Positions 8,750-18,984 of a stretch of 64,000 nt of DNA are shown here, piece by piece (positions within the stretch are counted from its first letter, which is position 1; each line of letters begins with the position of its first letter). Under the pieces are notes generated by a model. The model was not told the origin of the DNA. It searched no databases and saw nothing but the letters and a program-made list of their open reading frames with translations. Source of the stretch: Paenibacillus athensensis (lineage in GTDB: Bacteria; Bacillota; Bacilli; Paenibacillales; NBRC-103111); assembly GCF_004514475.2 (NCBI RefSeq), contig NZ_MYFO02000005.1:310001-374000 (forward strand). Direction: 5' to 3'. Made by a program: the position numbers and the translations under genes.

Positions 8750-10093
8750 TCAAGAAAACAACCGCTTGAAAAATGATTTTTTCTGCTTGCTATGCTTTTC
8801 CGTTCGCGTGTACCCGATCGCTGTCGCGGTATGTTCGATTCTAGCCAAAGGCGGCGCAGACGATGCCGGACGCATCGGCGGCAGCGCAATCGTCGAACGG
8901 TCCACGGGCGGAATCGGACGCTGTCGCGGCTGAGACGGCGACTCACTGCCGAAAGGCGCGAGCGTAACCGCTAGCGGCTCGGGAATCGCAGGCGGAGCCA
9001 GCGGGGCTGCTGCCACCGTCGCCCACTCCGACTGCAGCGTCGGCGAGCTGTACGGCCGCACACTTGTGCTTGCGCCATTGCCGGCAAGCGCATCCTCGCT
9101 AAGCGGCGTTGCTGCCGGCTCGCTCGGTTGCTCCGCAGCCTGCTCGCTCGACAGCTCCCACGTCGACTCCGATTGCTCCGCAGACAACTCACTCTCCAGC
9201 GCCAACGCCGATTCCGGTTGCTCCGCCGTCAACTCGCTCGCCAGCTCCCACGCCGCTTCCGGCTGCTCCGCCGACTGCTCGCTCGCCGACTCCGGTTGCT
9301 CCGTCGACTGCTCGCTCTCTAGCCCCCACGTCGATTCCGGCTGCCCGGCCTGCTCTTCAAACGAGCTGCCATCAAACGCACCGGCTCGTCCGGTTTCTTC
9401 CTGTCCGCTTTCATCCTGTTCGCTTTCATCCGCCGTTTCCGCTTGCACTGCCATCGTCTCAACCGCCCCGGCAGCTTCCTGCTCCTCGAGCTCCCGGCGA
9501 GTGATCCATCCGCTGTGCAGCTCGGCCCACACCGAAGCCTCCTCCAGCCATTCGCCGACAGTGTGCGCCTCGCGTTCCTCGAACGCTTCCGCCACCCAAT
9601 GATGCGGCACGTCGGGCTCGTACTCCTCAGCAAAAGCTGCAGCGTCTTCCTCATCTTCAGCAGCGCCAACCCGCTCCAGCCCGCTTTCCTCACACGCTGC
9701 CTGATCCGCCGCACACGTCTGCGTGACCTCCGCGAGCAACGTAAGCGGCTCGTCCACCAAGCAGCTCACCGCCGCAGCAGCCTCTTCCGCCGCGCTGCAC
9801 GCCCCAACCTCTGCAGCGTTTTTGCCCGCCACGCCAGCTTGAGGCATGCCGGCCAGCTGCTGCTCCAGCCAGTCCACGCGTGCCCTCAGCGCCGCCACCT
9901 GCTCCTGCAGCTCGCGAATCTGCTGCGCTCCCTCTCCGCTGGCCGAAGGCTGCTCAGTGGCCGTCTCTTCTCTGTCCTGCTCCAGCTTGTTTCCTCCCGA
10001 CGTAAAAACCGCCTTCGCCCGGATCAGCCACTCGCCGTCGCGCGACAGCAGCGCTTTCAGCTCCGCCGGCGTTACAAAGTCTTCGCTGTTCAT
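8750..10093 (-). CDS. acidic low-complexity protein of unknown function
   Basis: A 447-residue protein not assigned to a family. The N-terminus (MNSEDFVTPAELKALLSRDG) looks folded and is followed by a short coiled coil (about residues 60-85). A long acidic Glu/Ala region follows, then tandem repeats of about 10-14 residues built on SEQ-AEQPESA-WEL (about residues 270-350), a Pro-rich region and a basic amphipathic tail KKSFFKRLFS that could touch a membrane. The frame is open to 10333, but ATG 10093 has AGAGGTGA at a good distance and an extended -10 lies just upstream, so the extra 80 residues are rejected. Confidence 0.65.
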   Translation of the reverse strand: MNSEDFVTPAELKALLSRDGEWLIRAKAVFTSGGNKLEQDREETATEQPSASGEGAQQIRELQEQVAALRARVDWLEQQLAGMPQAGVAGKNAAEVGACSAAEEAAAAVSCLVDEPLTLLAEVTQTCAADQAACEESGLERVGAAEDEEDAAAFAEEYEPDVPHHWVAEAFEEREAHTVGEWLEEASVWAELHSGWITRRELEEQEAAGAVETMAVQAETADESEQDESGQEETGRAGAFDGSSFEEQAGQPESTWGLESEQSTEQPESASEQSAEQPEAAWELASELTAEQPESALALESELSAEQSESTWELSSEQAAEQPSEPAATPLSEDALAGNGASTSVRPYSSPTLQSEWATVAAAPLAPPAIPEPLAVTLAPFGSESPSQPRQRPIPPVDRSTIALPPMRPASSAPPLARIEHTATAIGYTRTEKHSKQKKSFFKRLFS

Positions 10094-10153
10094 CCGTTCA
10101 CCTCTTGGTATGCACGAACGGCCGCCTAACCGCCGTCGTGACGCTATGACTCT

Positions 10154-10162
10154 ATTGTAACA
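10154..10162 (-). promoter_or_regulatory. extended -10 promoter of the acidic repeat protein
   Basis: On the minus strand the sequence reads TGTTACAAT, an extended -10 about 60 bases upstream of ATG 10093. No convincing -35 is seen. Confidence 0.4.
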
Positions 10163-10203
10163 GAAAGCGCAGCCATTTTTATAGTCATAGAAAAAGAAAC
10201 CAG

Positions 10204-10232
10204 CAAAAAGACGCCCCCAACGGGAAGCGCCT
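10204..10232 (-). terminator. intrinsic terminator of the 10342-11472 gene
   Basis: On the minus strand AGGCGCTTCC pairs with GGGGGCGTCT (with G-T pairs) around a CGTT loop, followed by TTTTT. It lies 110 bases downstream of the gene end and upstream of the next gene's promoter. Confidence 0.7.
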
Positions 10233-10341
10233 GATTCCTGTAACCTCGAATGCCCGGTTCCTCTTTCGATGCAAACAACGGAAACGGGCGCAGCGCATGG
10301 CCTGTGTTTCATGCAAATCGACTCCGCCCACAACGACTCTC

Positions 10342-11472
10342 CTAAATTTCCTTGTTGCTCAACTCCATATATACGGCTCTAACATTCGGCATCGGAACCT
10401 CCGCCACCACGCCTTGCCACTCCTCAAACGTCATTTTCGTCAAATTCGCCGGATTCACACCGCATAAAGCCAGCTTCTCCCGCGAGCGCTTATGGTTCAG
10501 GAAATGCTGCAAAGCAATCGAAGTACCGCTGGTATATTTGTCAAAAATCTCATTTTGCATATTGTCAAAGAAATCGCGCTCAGCCTGCAACGCTTCTTGC
10601 TCCGCCAGTTCATTAGCTTCCTGTTTCTCGGCAATTCGCTTTTGAATCGCTTGCATATCTTCATCGGAAAGCTTGCTTTCGCCCATCGATTTGAAATTAA
10701 TGCTCGGATACACCGATTCAGTAACAACCGGAATATGCACGTGATTGAGCCAGCTTCCCTTTTTATCCAAAATATGACCCGCACTATTACTGGCCGTAAT
10801 GTCCACTAACGCAAATTGATCATCTGCCAGTTGAATCACCACATCCGGACGCGTGCCGTCCAGTAAATCGGTAACTTGCAGGTGAACGCCGTCCCAGCCG
10901 CCAATAACCGAGTTGACCATGCCTTCAATCACGTATCCCGCTGCCGTCGAAGGATGCATCGTCCACTTCCCGGAGTCGAATTCATACTTGCGCAGCTTGT
11001 ACAAATCAATTTGCGCCTGACTGGCTCCATCATAATTGCCGCCCAGAAAACTGGAGTAGGCTTTTTCCACCTCAGCGTTCACTGCCTCTGCCTTCGCCAG
11101 CCCGTCCTGCACCAGCTTCTGCTCATCGGTCAGCTCGGCTTCTTCCTCTTCGTCGGCCCTGGCGTCCTCGACTTCCATCTTCGTATCCCCACCGCCTCCG
11201 CCACCACCGCCAGTCGGCTTATGGACAATGGTCCTCCGACGAATCACGTCGGCTGCTCCCCTCGAAACTGTCCGGCCTGCCTCTGTAGCGGCTGCTCCGC
11301 CCGAAACCGTCTGGCCCGTCGCTTCCGCTCCGCCTCCCGCTCCCTGCTGCAGCATTTGCCCGACCGCACGATTGCCAATCGTCCGCTGCAGCTGGACAAT
11401 CCCTCCGGACAAGCTCGCAGCGCCCGAATGCGCATCCAAAGAAGCTTCTGTCGGCAATTCCTGCCGCTCCAA
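10342..11472 (-). CDS. putative injection-system-type effector with LQR-GN leader motif
   Basis: A 376-residue protein. Residues 26-41 contain LQRTIGNRAVGQML, the LQRxxGNxxV motif that recurs in N-terminal leaders of proteins associated with extracellular contractile injection systems (often with DUF4157) and in some polymorphic toxins. A Gly/Ala linker and a Gly8 run (about 88-95) follow, then an acidic patch, a helical region (115-165) and a folded C-terminal domain (about 165-376) with RPDVVIQ and ALVDITAS strands. That spacing (D210, D224) is reminiscent of restriction-endonuclease folds, but the usual E-x-K is absent, so nuclease activity is a guess. The start is TTG 11472 with AAGGAAGG upstream; a CTG start 63 bases further upstream, behind GGCGGTGA, is possible. 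No immunity gene is recognised. Confidence 0.55.
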   Translation of the reverse strand: MERQELPTEASLDAHSGAASLSGGIVQLQRTIGNRAVGQMLQQGAGGGAEATGQTVSGGAAATEAGRTVSRGAADVIRRRTIVHKPTGGGGGGGGDTKMEVEDARADEEEEAELTDEQKLVQDGLAKAEAVNAEVEKAYSSFLGGNYDGASQAQIDLYKLRKYEFDSGKWTMHPSTAAGYVIEGMVNSVIGGWDGVHLQVTDLLDGTRPDVVIQLADDQFALVDITASNSAGHILDKKGSWLNHVHIPVVTESVYPSINFKSMGESKLSDEDMQAIQKRIAEKQEANELAEQEALQAERDFFDNMQNEIFDKYTSGTSIALQHFLNHKRSREKLALCGVNPANLTKMTFEEWQGVVAEVPMPNVRAVYMELSNKEI

Positions 11473-11671
11473 CGAATGCTGTCCTTCCTTCGCGTTGATC
11501 TGCTTGCGTTCAAGAGCCTGTTTCGTCAGCTGAGCTCACCGCCGTTCCCCTTGTAAAATTGCACCGTCTGATTCTCTCTCTATTATCCCGACGATTCGTC
11601 AAAAAGTCTACAGCTCTAGCAGATTTTGGCGAAAATGATACGCTAACGCGATAGCAGCCACATTCCACGGC

Positions 11672-11715
11672 AAAAAGGCCCGCCGCCTGCTCCCCACGGA
11701 GCAAACGACGGACCT
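11672..11715 (-). terminator. intrinsic terminator of gltBD
   Basis: On the minus strand a long stem, AGGTCCGTCGTTTGCTCC pairing with GGAGCAGGCGGCGGGCCT apart from a few mismatches, has a GTGG loop and is followed by TTTTTG. It lies 30 bases after the gltD stop. Confidence 0.85.
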
Positions 11716-11745
11716 GATCCGGCGCGCGTTCAGCCGCACCGCATC

Positions 11746-13233
11746 TTATTTAGGCAGATTGGAGCTGCCCATCAAATACACATCAACCTCATGCGCTGCC
11801 GCACGGCCTTCATTAATCGCCCAGACGACCAAGCTTTGCCCGCGGCGCATGTCGCCGGCCGTATAAACGCCCGGTACGTTTGTCGCGAACTTGCCATATT
11901 CGGCCTTGGCGTTGGAACGCTCGTCTTTTTCGACGCCGAGCTGGTCCAGCACCGTATTTTCCGGTCCGGTGAAGCCCATTGCCAGCAGCACGAGCTGCGC
12001 CGGATACACCTTTTCGCTGCCCGGCACTTCAACCGGCACGAATTGGCCTTTGTCGTTTTTCTGCCATTCGATCAAGACGGTGTGCAGCTCTTTGACGTGG
12101 CCGTTTTCGTCGCCGACGAATTTCTTCGTCGAGATCAGGTACTGACGAGGGTCTTCGCCTTGCACCGCTGCCGCTTCCTGTTGACCGTAGTCGATTTTGT
12201 GCACCTTAGGCCATTCCGGCCACGGGTTGTTCGCCGGACGCGTATCCGGGGACTTGGGCATGATCTCAAATTGCGTCACGCTGTTGCATTTGTGACGAAC
12301 CGAGGTGCCTACGCAGTCTGTGCCGGTATCGCCGCCGCCGATGACGACAACGTCTTTGCCTTCGGCCGAGATGTACTCGCCGTCGGCATGCTCGGAATCA
12401 AGCAGGCTTTTCGTGTTTTTGGACAGGAATTCCATCGCCAGATGGATGCCTTTCAGCTCGCGGCCTTCGATCGGCAGATCGCGGCCTTTCGTCGCACCGC
12501 CGCAAAGGACGATCGCGTCGAATTCCTCCTGCAGCTTTTCAACCGGATAGTTGACGCCGACATGCGCGTTCGTCACGAACGTCACGCCTTCGGCTTCCAG
12601 CAGATCGACACGGCGCTGCACGTATTTTTTGTCCAGCTTCATGTTCGGAATGCCGTACATCAAGAGACCGCCGATACGGTCGGCGCGCTCGTACACGGTC
12701 ACCCAGTGACCGGCTTTGTTCAGCTGCGCGGCGCAGGCGAGTCCGGATGGACCGGACCCGATGACTGCCACCTTTTTGCCGGTGCGCGTTTCCGGAGGCT
12801 GAGGGGTGACCCAGCCCTCGGCGAAGCCTTTATCGATAATCGCTTTTTCAATGCTTTTGATTGTAACCGGCGTATCCTTCAAGCCGACCGTACAAGAGCC
12901 TTCGCACGGAGCCGGACATACGCGGCCTGTAAATTCAGGGAAGTTATTCGTCTTGTGAAGACGGTCCAGCGCCTCACGCCATTGTCCGCGGTACACCAGA
13001 TCATTCCATTCCGGAATGAGGTTGTTTACCGGACAGCCGGCAGCCATACCGCTGATCAGCTTGCCCGTGTGGCAGAAAGGAATGCCGCAGTCCATGCAGC
13101 GCGCGCCCTGCGTTTGCAGCTTCTCGTCCGTCAGCGGCGTGGCGAATTCCTTCCAGTGAGTGATCCGCAGCAGCGGGGCGGCTTCGGACGCGACTTCACG
13201 ACTATATTCCATAAAACCAGTAGGTTTACCCAT
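11746..13233 (-). CDS. gltD: glutamate synthase (NADPH) small subunit
   Basis: A 495-residue beta subunit of NADPH-GOGAT, which passes electrons from NADPH to the large subunit. The N-terminal Cys-rich Fe-S region is complete ([12 protein letters not shown], later [14 protein letters not shown]), as are the FAD-binding [15 protein letters not shown] (about residue 150) and the NADPH-binding [14 protein letters not shown] (about residue 290). Length matches the family. It lies 27 bases after gltB in the same operon and is followed by a strong terminator. Together the subunits convert glutamine and 2-oxoglutarate to two glutamates. Confidence 0.97.
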   Translation of the reverse strand: MGKPTGFMEYSREVASEAAPLLRITHWKEFATPLTDEKLQTQGARCMDCGIPFCHTGKLISGMAAGCPVNNLIPEWNDLVYRGQWREALDRLHKTNNFPEFTGRVCPAPCEGSCTVGLKDTPVTIKSIEKAIIDKGFAEGWVTPQPPETRTGKKVAVIGSGPSGLACAAQLNKAGHWVTVYERADRIGGLLMYGIPNMKLDKKYVQRRVDLLEAEGVTFVTNAHVGVNYPVEKLQEEFDAIVLCGGATKGRDLPIEGRELKGIHLAMEFLSKNTKSLLDSEHADGEYISAEGKDVVVIGGGDTGTDCVGTSVRHKCNSVTQFEIMPKSPDTRPANNPWPEWPKVHKIDYGQQEAAAVQGEDPRQYLISTKKFVGDENGHVKELHTVLIEWQKNDKGQFVPVEVPGSEKVYPAQLVLLAMGFTGPENTVLDQLGVEKDERSNAKAEYGKFATNVPGVYTAGDMRRGQSLVVWAINEGRAAAHEVDVYLMGSSNLPK

Positions 13234-13260
13234 TGCGCTTCCTCCAGTATGAATGTGGTA

Positions 13261-16200
13261 TTAGTTTCCGCCTACGCGCGAAACGTCTTTCATGTTCGCC
13301 TCAAAAGCAACCATGACGGCTTCCTGTTGACTCAATCCGGAGCGCTTCACCTTCTCGATCGCTTCGAACATCCGCTTGTAGTCCTTAGGAATGACCTTGA
13401 CGAACTTCCAGACATATTCATCCCAGTGGTTCAATACGCGATGAGCAACCGTGCTGTCTGTAAACGTCGCATGATGATGAATCATCGTTTTCAGCTCGTT
13501 CATTTCGTAGTTCTCTTCCAGCTGTTCCAGCAGGACCATTTCCTTGTTAACCTTGCTGGTGAACTCGCCGTGCTCATCGAGCACGTACGCGATGCCGCCG
13601 GACATCCCCGCCGCAAAGTTGCGGCCTGTCGGACCGAGCACGACTACCCGTCCGCCGGTCATATATTCGCAGCCGTGATCGCCCACGCCTTCGACAACGG
13701 CCCGCACGCCAGAGTTCCGCACGCAGAACCGCTCGCCCGCGATGCCCCGGATGTAGGCGTCGCCGTCCGTCGCACCGTAGAACGCCGTGTTGCCGATAAT
13801 GATGTTGTCTTCAGGCACAAACGTCGATTTGCTCGACGGGAAAATCGCCAGCTTGCCGCCGGACAATCCTTTGCCGACGTAATCGTTGGCGTCGCCTTCC
13901 AGCGACAGCGTCATGCCCTTAGGCACGAAGGCGCCGAAGCTTTGGCCCGCGGAGCCGTTGAAATGCAGGCGGATCGTGTCGTGCGGCAGTCCTTCCGCTC
14001 CGTAGCGGCGCGTCACCTCGCTGCCGAGAATCGTGCCGACAACGCGGTTGACGTTGTGAATCGGCAGAATCGCGTGCACGTGCTCCTTGCGCTCCAACGC
14101 CGGCTCGGCGATTTGCAGCAGCTGCGTGACGTCGAGCGAACGCTCCAGACCGTGATCCTGCTCCATTTGGCAGTAGCGGCCCACGTCTTCGCCCATGTCC
14201 GGTTGATGCAGCAGCGGCGTCAGGTCGATGCCTTTGGCTTTCCAATGCGCTACGGCTTGCTTAGGCTCCAACGCATCGGTGCGGCCGACCATCTCTTCAA
14301 TGGTGCGGAAGCCCAGCTGCGCCATCATTTCGCGCACTTCCTGCGCAATAAACGTCATGAAGTTAACGACATGCTGCGGATCGCCGGCAAATTTCTTGCG
14401 CAGCTCCGGATTTTGCGTCGCTACGCCGACCGGGCACGTATCCAGATGGCAGACGCGCATCATGATACAGCCAATCGTCATCAGCGGCGTCGTTGCGAAG
14501 CCGAACTCCTCGGCGCCGAGCAGTGCAGCAACGACAACGTCGCGGCCGGTCATCAGCTTGCCGTCGGTTTCTACGACGATCCGGCTGCGCAGGTTGTTCA
14601 GCACGAGCGTCTGATGCGTCTCGGCCAGACCCAGCTCCCACGGCAGACCGGCGTGACGGATGCTCGTTTGCGGCGATGCGCCGGTGCCGCCGTCATAACC
14701 GGAGATCAGCACGACATCCGCTTTGCCTTTGGCCACGCCGGCAGCAATCGTGCCGACTCCAACTTCGGATACGAGCTTGACGCTGATCCGGGCGCGCGGG
14801 TTGGCGTTCTTGAGATCGTGGATCAGCTCGGCCAAATCCTCGATCGAATAGATGTCATGGTGCGGCGGAGGCGAGATCAAGCCTACGCCCGGCGTTACGC
14901 CGCGCACTTCGGCTACCCACGGGTAAACCTTGGAGCCCGGCAGCTGGCCGCCTTCGCCCGGCTTGGCGCCCTGCGCCATTTTAATTTGGATTTCGTCGGC
15001 GTTCACCAGATAGTTGCTCGTGACGCCAAAACGTCCCGAAGCTACCTGCTTGATCGCGCTGCGGCGCAAATCGCCGTTTTCGTCCGGCGTGAAGCGCTCC
15101 GGATGCTCGCCGCCTTCGCCGGTGTTGCTTTTGCCGCCGATGCGGTTCATCGCAATGGCCAGCGTCTCGTGCGCTTCCTTGCTGATCGAGCCATAGGACA
15201 TCGCGCCGGTTTTGAACCGTTTGAAAATGGCTTCAATCGGCTCCACCTCTTCAATCGGCACGGGCTGGCGATCACTTTTGAAGCTCAGCAGGCTGCGCAG
15301 CGCCATATATTTTTCGTCTTCCTTTTGCGACAGCTTGACGAAGTTTTTGTACATGGCATAGTTGTTGGTGCGGACAGCCGTTTGCAGCGCATGCACCGTT
15401 TCCGGCGTGTAGATGTGCTCTTCGCCATCTTTGCGCCATTGCAGATCGCCGCCTGTGTCGAGCACAAGGTCGCGGCCCTCCTGCGCAGAGAACGCGCGCT
15501 TGTGACGGATCAGCGCCTCTTCGGCGACCGTTTCGATGCCGATGCCGCCCACCGGCGTGAACGTCCATGTGAAATATTTGTCAACCAGCGCTTGGCTCAA
15601 ACCAATCGCTTCGAAAATTTGCGCGCCCCGGTAGCTTTGAATGGTTGAGATGCCCATTTTGGCCAAAACCTTGACGACGCCCTTCGTACAAGCCTTGATG
15701 TAGTTGTATTCTGCCTTCTCCACATCGATACCGACCAGCTGATTGCGGCGGATCATGTCGTCAAGCGTCTCCAGTGCCAGATACGGGTTGATCGCGCCCG
15801 CGCCGTAGCCGAGCAGCAGCGCAAAATGATGCACCTCGCGCGGTTCGCCGGACTCGATCAGCAAGCTGACCTTCGTGCGCGTGCCTTCGCGAATCAGATG
15901 GTGGTGCAGGCCGGCCGTCGCCAGCAGCGCCGGAATCGGCGCGCGCTGCGCGTCCACGCCGCGGTCGGACAAAATCAGAAGCGAAGCTCCGCCTTCAATC
16001 GCTTGGTCAGCGGCTGCATACAATTGTTGCATCGCCGACTCCAGACCGGCTGTGCCTTCGGCTGCTTCGAACAACGTCGGCAGCGTCACGGTTTTGAAGC
16101 CGTCGCGCTGGATGTGGCGCAGCTTCGCCAGCTCGGCGTTCGTCAGGAACGGCGTCTTCAGGCGGATCTGGCGGCAGCTCTCCGGCTGCGGATCGATCAG

Positions 16201-17853
16201 ATTGCGCTCTGCGCCGATTGTCGTCGCTTGCGCCGTAATAATTTCCTCAAAGTTCGCGTCAATCGGCGGATTCGTAACCTGGGCGAACAGTTGCTTGAAA
16301 TAGTTGTAAAGCAGCTGCGGACGGTCCGACAAAACAGCCAGCGGCGCGTCGGTGCCCATCGAGCCGATCGGATCTACGCCGGTGCGGGCCATCGGCTCCA
16401 GCGTTTTGCGCATTTGCTCGAACGTGTAGCCAAAAGCGTGCTGACGCTGCAGCACTGTGTCGTGGTCGGAGCCAAGTACGATTTCCGCTTCCGGCAGCTC
16501 CTCCAGCGAAATCAGATGCTCCTTGACCCAATCCTGGTAAGGCTGCTCGCTGATAATGCGGCTTTTGATCTCCTCGTCGGAGACGATGCGGCCTTCCACA
16601 GTGTCCACCAGCAGCATCCGGCCCGGCGTCAAGCGGTCTTTGCGCAGAATACGCTCCGGCGAAATATCGAGCACGCCGACTTCGGACGCCAACACGATCA
16701 GATCGTCCTTGGTCACATAATAGCGGGAAGGACGCAGACCGTTACGGTCAAGCACCGCGCCGATAATGCTGCCGTCGGTGAAAGCAATCGCCGCCGGACC
16801 GTCCCACGGCTCCATCAAGGTGCTGTGATATTCGTAGAATGCGCGTTTCTCGGCATCCATCGTTTCGTGCTTGGACCAAGGCTCGGGAATCATCATCATG
16901 GCGGCATGCGGCAAGGAACGACCGGACAGCATCAGGAACTCCAGCGTGTTGTCAAACATCTGCGAGTCGGAGCCGTCGGTGTCAATAATCGGAAGCACAC
17001 GCTTGAAATCATCGCCGAACACATCGGTGTCGCACATCGCCTGACGGGCGTGCATCCAGTTGACGTTGCCGCGCAGCGTATTGATTTCGCCGTTATGGAT
17101 CAGGTAGCGGTAAGGATGGGCGCGTTCCCAGCTCGGGAACGTATTGGTGGAGAAACGGGAGTGGACGAGCGCCAGCGCCGTTTCCACGGCCGGATCCTGG
17201 AGCTCCAGATAATAGGCGTCGACCTGCTCGGGAGTGAGCATGCCTTTATAAACAATTGTTCTGCTGGACAAGCTGGAAAAATAAAATTGCGCCCCGCTAT
17301 GCATGCTGCGGACAGCGTTTTCAATCAATTTGCGAATGACGTACAGCTTGCGTTCGAAATTGAGATTGCCCTCGACATCGGCGCTTTGTCCGATGAAGAC
17401 TTGACGGATGAACGGCTCGGCCGACTTGGCCGAATCGCCGAGGCTGCTGTTATCGACAGGCACGGTTCTCCAGCCCAGAAGCTGCTGGCCTTCCCCGCGG
17501 ATCATGTTTTCCACAATATCTTCGCAAGATTGGCGAATTGCCGCATCCTGCGGTAAATACAGCATCCCTACGCCGTAGCTGCCCGATGCCGGCAGATCAA
17601 TGCCGAGCTCGCCGCAAGCGCTGCGCAGATAGCCGTCCGGAATTTGCATCAAAATGCCGGCGCCGTCGCCTGTATTCGTTTCACAGCCTTGGCCCCCGCG
17701 ATGATCTAAATTGCAAAGCACGCGCAGTGCCTGCTTGACGATTTCATGCGATTTGACGCCCTTGATGTTGGCGACGAAGCCGATGCCGCAGGCGTCTCGT
17801 TCGAACTGAGGATCGTACAGCCCCTGTTTAGGAGGTAACCCGTTTCTTGTCAT
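13261..17853 (-). CDS. gltB: glutamate synthase (NADPH) large subunit
   Basis: A 1530-residue alpha subunit. ATG 17853 is chosen over the longer frame because GAAAGG precedes it and it leaves a short propeptide before the nucleophile C22 in [10 protein letters not shown], which is normally exposed by cleavage. The order is N-terminal glutamine amidotransferase (22-430), central domain, FMN synthase domain (about 800-1220, with [20 protein letters not shown] and the 3Fe-4S cysteines in [15 protein letters not shown]) and C-terminal beta-helix GXGXG domain. All key residues seem present. Ammonia from glutamine is channelled to 2-oxoglutarate. It is transcribed with gltD. Confidence 0.97.
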   Translation of the reverse strand: MTRNGLPPKQGLYDPQFERDACGIGFVANIKGVKSHEIVKQALRVLCNLDHRGGQGCETNTGDGAGILMQIPDGYLRSACGELGIDLPASGSYGVGMLYLPQDAAIRQSCEDIVENMIRGEGQQLLGWRTVPVDNSSLGDSAKSAEPFIRQVFIGQSADVEGNLNFERKLYVIRKLIENAVRSMHSGAQFYFSSLSSRTIVYKGMLTPEQVDAYYLELQDPAVETALALVHSRFSTNTFPSWERAHPYRYLIHNGEINTLRGNVNWMHARQAMCDTDVFGDDFKRVLPIIDTDGSDSQMFDNTLEFLMLSGRSLPHAAMMMIPEPWSKHETMDAEKRAFYEYHSTLMEPWDGPAAIAFTDGSIIGAVLDRNGLRPSRYYVTKDDLIVLASEVGVLDISPERILRKDRLTPGRMLLVDTVEGRIVSDEEIKSRIISEQPYQDWVKEHLISLEELPEAEIVLGSDHDTVLQRQHAFGYTFEQMRKTLEPMARTGVDPIGSMGTDAPLAVLSDRPQLLYNYFKQLFAQVTNPPIDANFEEIITAQATTIGAERNLIDPQPESCRQIRLKTPFLTNAELAKLRHIQRDGFKTVTLPTLFEAAEGTAGLESAMQQLYAAADQAIEGGASLLILSDRGVDAQRAPIPALLATAGLHHHLIREGTRTKVSLLIESGEPREVHHFALLLGYGAGAINPYLALETLDDMIRRNQLVGIDVEKAEYNYIKACTKGVVKVLAKMGISTIQSYRGAQIFEAIGLSQALVDKYFTWTFTPVGGIGIETVAEEALIRHKRAFSAQEGRDLVLDTGGDLQWRKDGEEHIYTPETVHALQTAVRTNNYAMYKNFVKLSQKEDEKYMALRSLLSFKSDRQPVPIEEVEPIEAIFKRFKTGAMSYGSISKEAHETLAIAMNRIGGKSNTGEGGEHPERFTPDENGDLRRSAIKQVASGRFGVTSNYLVNADEIQIKMAQGAKPGEGGQLPGSKVYPWVAEVRGVTPGVGLISPPPHHDIYSIEDLAELIHDLKNANPRARISVKLVSEVGVGTIAAGVAKGKADVVLISGYDGGTGASPQTSIRHAGLPWELGLAETHQTLVLNNLRSRIVVETDGKLMTGRDVVVAALLGAEEFGFATTPLMTIGCIMMRVCHLDTCPVGVATQNPELRKKFAGDPQHVVNFMTFIAQEVREMMAQLGFRTIEEMVGRTDALEPKQAVAHWKAKGIDLTPLLHQPDMGEDVGRYCQMEQDHGLERSLDVTQLLQIAEPALERKEHVHAILPIHNVNRVVGTILGSEVTRRYGAEGLPHDTIRLHFNGSAGQSFGAFVPKGMTLSLEGDANDYVGKGLSGGKLAIFPSSKSTFVPEDNIIIGNTAFYGATDGDAYIRGIAGERFCVRNSGVRAVVEGVGDHGCEYMTGGRVVVLGPTGRNFAAGMSGGIAYVLDEHGEFTSKVNKEMVLLEQLEENYEMNELKTMIHHHATFTDSTVAHRVLNHWDEYVWKFVKVIPKDYKRMFEAIEKVKRSGLSQQEAVMVAFEANMKDVSRVGGN

Positions 17854-18017
17854 GTTGTGCAACCTTTCTCTACCGAATTTTGTCAGCTTGCATGCTTTGT
17901 CCGATGTACGCTTTAAAGTATTAAACCCAAAATCACGCAAAAAGCCGCTATTTCACCTGATTAGCCAAAAAAAGACAACTCTAGCGCCAGTGAAATAGTC
18001 TCAATATTTTTTATATT

Positions 18018-18046
18018 ATATTAACACTTGAAGTAGTTTAGTTCAA
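18018..18046 (-). promoter_or_regulatory. promoter of gltBD
   Basis: On the minus strand, -35 TTGAAC (18041-18046) and -10 TAATAT (18018-18023) are separated by 17 bases. This gives a leader of about 160 bases before gltB. The promoter region overlaps that of the divergent tetR gene. Confidence 0.6.
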
Positions 18047-18058
18047 TTAAAAAAAATA

Positions 18059-18076
18059 TATAATGAAGCGCTTTCC
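18059..18076 (+). promoter_or_regulatory. -10 box of tetR and weak cre-like site
   Basis: TATAAT at 18059-18064 is a perfect -10, about 70 bases before the GTG start. Immediately after it GAAGCGCTTTCC resembles a CcpA cre site, but with about three mismatches to the consensus. It also sits just upstream of the gltBD -35. Confidence 0.4.
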
Positions 18077-18133
18077 CTGCTTGCCAAACGGCCATAGATC
18101 GCGTAAATTAAAAGTGAATGGAGGTTCACTATT

Positions 18134-18757
18134 GTGCAGGTTTTAAAAGATGACATTCGCAGAGCGATCGTCCGCACCGCCCAGGCGGTTTTTCTGGAGC
18201 GCGGCTTCGAGGAAAGCTCTATGAAGGAAATCGCCTCCCGGGCCGGCGTGTCCGTAGGCAATCTTTACCGTTACTATCCGCAAAAGGAAGCATTGTTTGA
18301 AGCCGTCACTCTGCCGGCTTACGCCATGTTATCCGCGCTGATCGGCGAGCATGGCGCCGCAGACGCCCAACTGGCCGGGCTGCGCGAGCCCGGCGCCATG
18401 CTGGAGCAGCTGGGGACGCTGCTGGGCGGCGTGCTGGAGCAGTGCCGCGAGCCGCTGCTGATTCTGCTGTACGGCAGCCGGGGGACGAAGCAGGAAGGCG
18501 TGAAGGAGCAGCTCTTCGAGCAATTGGCGGCGCATGTGCTGGAGCACATGAAATCGGCGCGCCATATGACGGAGAACGGGAAGGATGCCGCTCAGCCAGC
18601 GGTGCAGTTCGATGCCGGAGCGGCCCGGCCGGTTGCCGTCGCCTTCCTGGAGGGCTATCTGGAAATCATTCGTCTGCACGCCGACCCGCAGCGCATTCAA
18701 AGCTTGACCCGCCAGTATATCAGCCTATGGTTTATGGGCCTGCGTCAGCTGCTTTAG
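18134..18757 (+). CDS. TetR family transcriptional regulator
   Basis: A 207-residue regulator with an N-terminal helix-turn-helix (about residues 14-58: ERGFEESSMKEIASRAGVSV and NLYRYYPQKEALF) and a variable helical ligand-binding domain. GTG 18134 follows ATGGAGGTT at about 10 nt. It precedes a three-gene ABC exporter on the same strand and probably represses it, the usual arrangement for drug-efflux TetR proteins. It is divergent from gltBD, but control of those genes is less likely. Confidence 0.9.
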   Translation: MQVLKDDIRRAIVRTAQAVFLERGFEESSMKEIASRAGVSVGNLYRYYPQKEALFEAVTLPAYAMLSALIGEHGAADAQLAGLREPGAMLEQLGTLLGGVLEQCREPLLILLYGSRGTKQEGVKEQLFEQLAAHVLEHMKSARHMTENGKDAAQPAVQFDAGAARPVAVAFLEGYLEIIRLHADPQRIQSLTRQYISLWFMGLRQLL

Positions 18758-18828
18758 CAGCCGGCCGGGCTGTTTTTCAGCATCAAAAGCGAACCGCAAT
18801 TCATTTTTTAAGCATGAGAGTCACCAGG

Positions 18829-18961
18829 CAGTTGGAACAACGTCATTGGCCGCCTTTGCAGGCACATTTTTGCCCCTTATGGGTTTCTGCCATCAAGAAC
18901 ATCTGGCTGCAACAGCGAGTAAAAGCCGCTATCGACCGGGGATCGCTTGTTGTTCACCGGA
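18829..18961. repeat. intergenic repeat element, copy A (left end degraded)
   Basis: This 133-base stretch matches, base for base over most of its length, the element at 31454-31617. Shared blocks are GTTGGAACA.CG, GCCGCCTTTG, CAACAGCG and GCCGCTATCGACCGG. Its right end (CGCTATCGACC, then GTTCACCGGA at 18952-18961) is the inverse of the left end of copy B (TCCGGTGAAC, then GGTCGATAGCG). The left inverted end is not recognisable here. It lies between tetR and the ABC operon. No coding potential is seen. Confidence 0.75.
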
Positions 18962-18984
18962 TTTTTAAAAAGGAGACGATTAAC

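Noticed and set aside
10094-10333. 80-residue N-terminal extension of the acidic repeat protein
   Set aside because: The segment contains the upstream gene's terminator and a promoter, and ATG 10093 has a good ribosome site.
11791-15648. 1285-codon open frame on the plus strand
   Set aside because: It is antisense to gltD and gltB, which have full conserved motifs. High GC leaves the opposite strand free of stops, and the translation has no recognisable domain.
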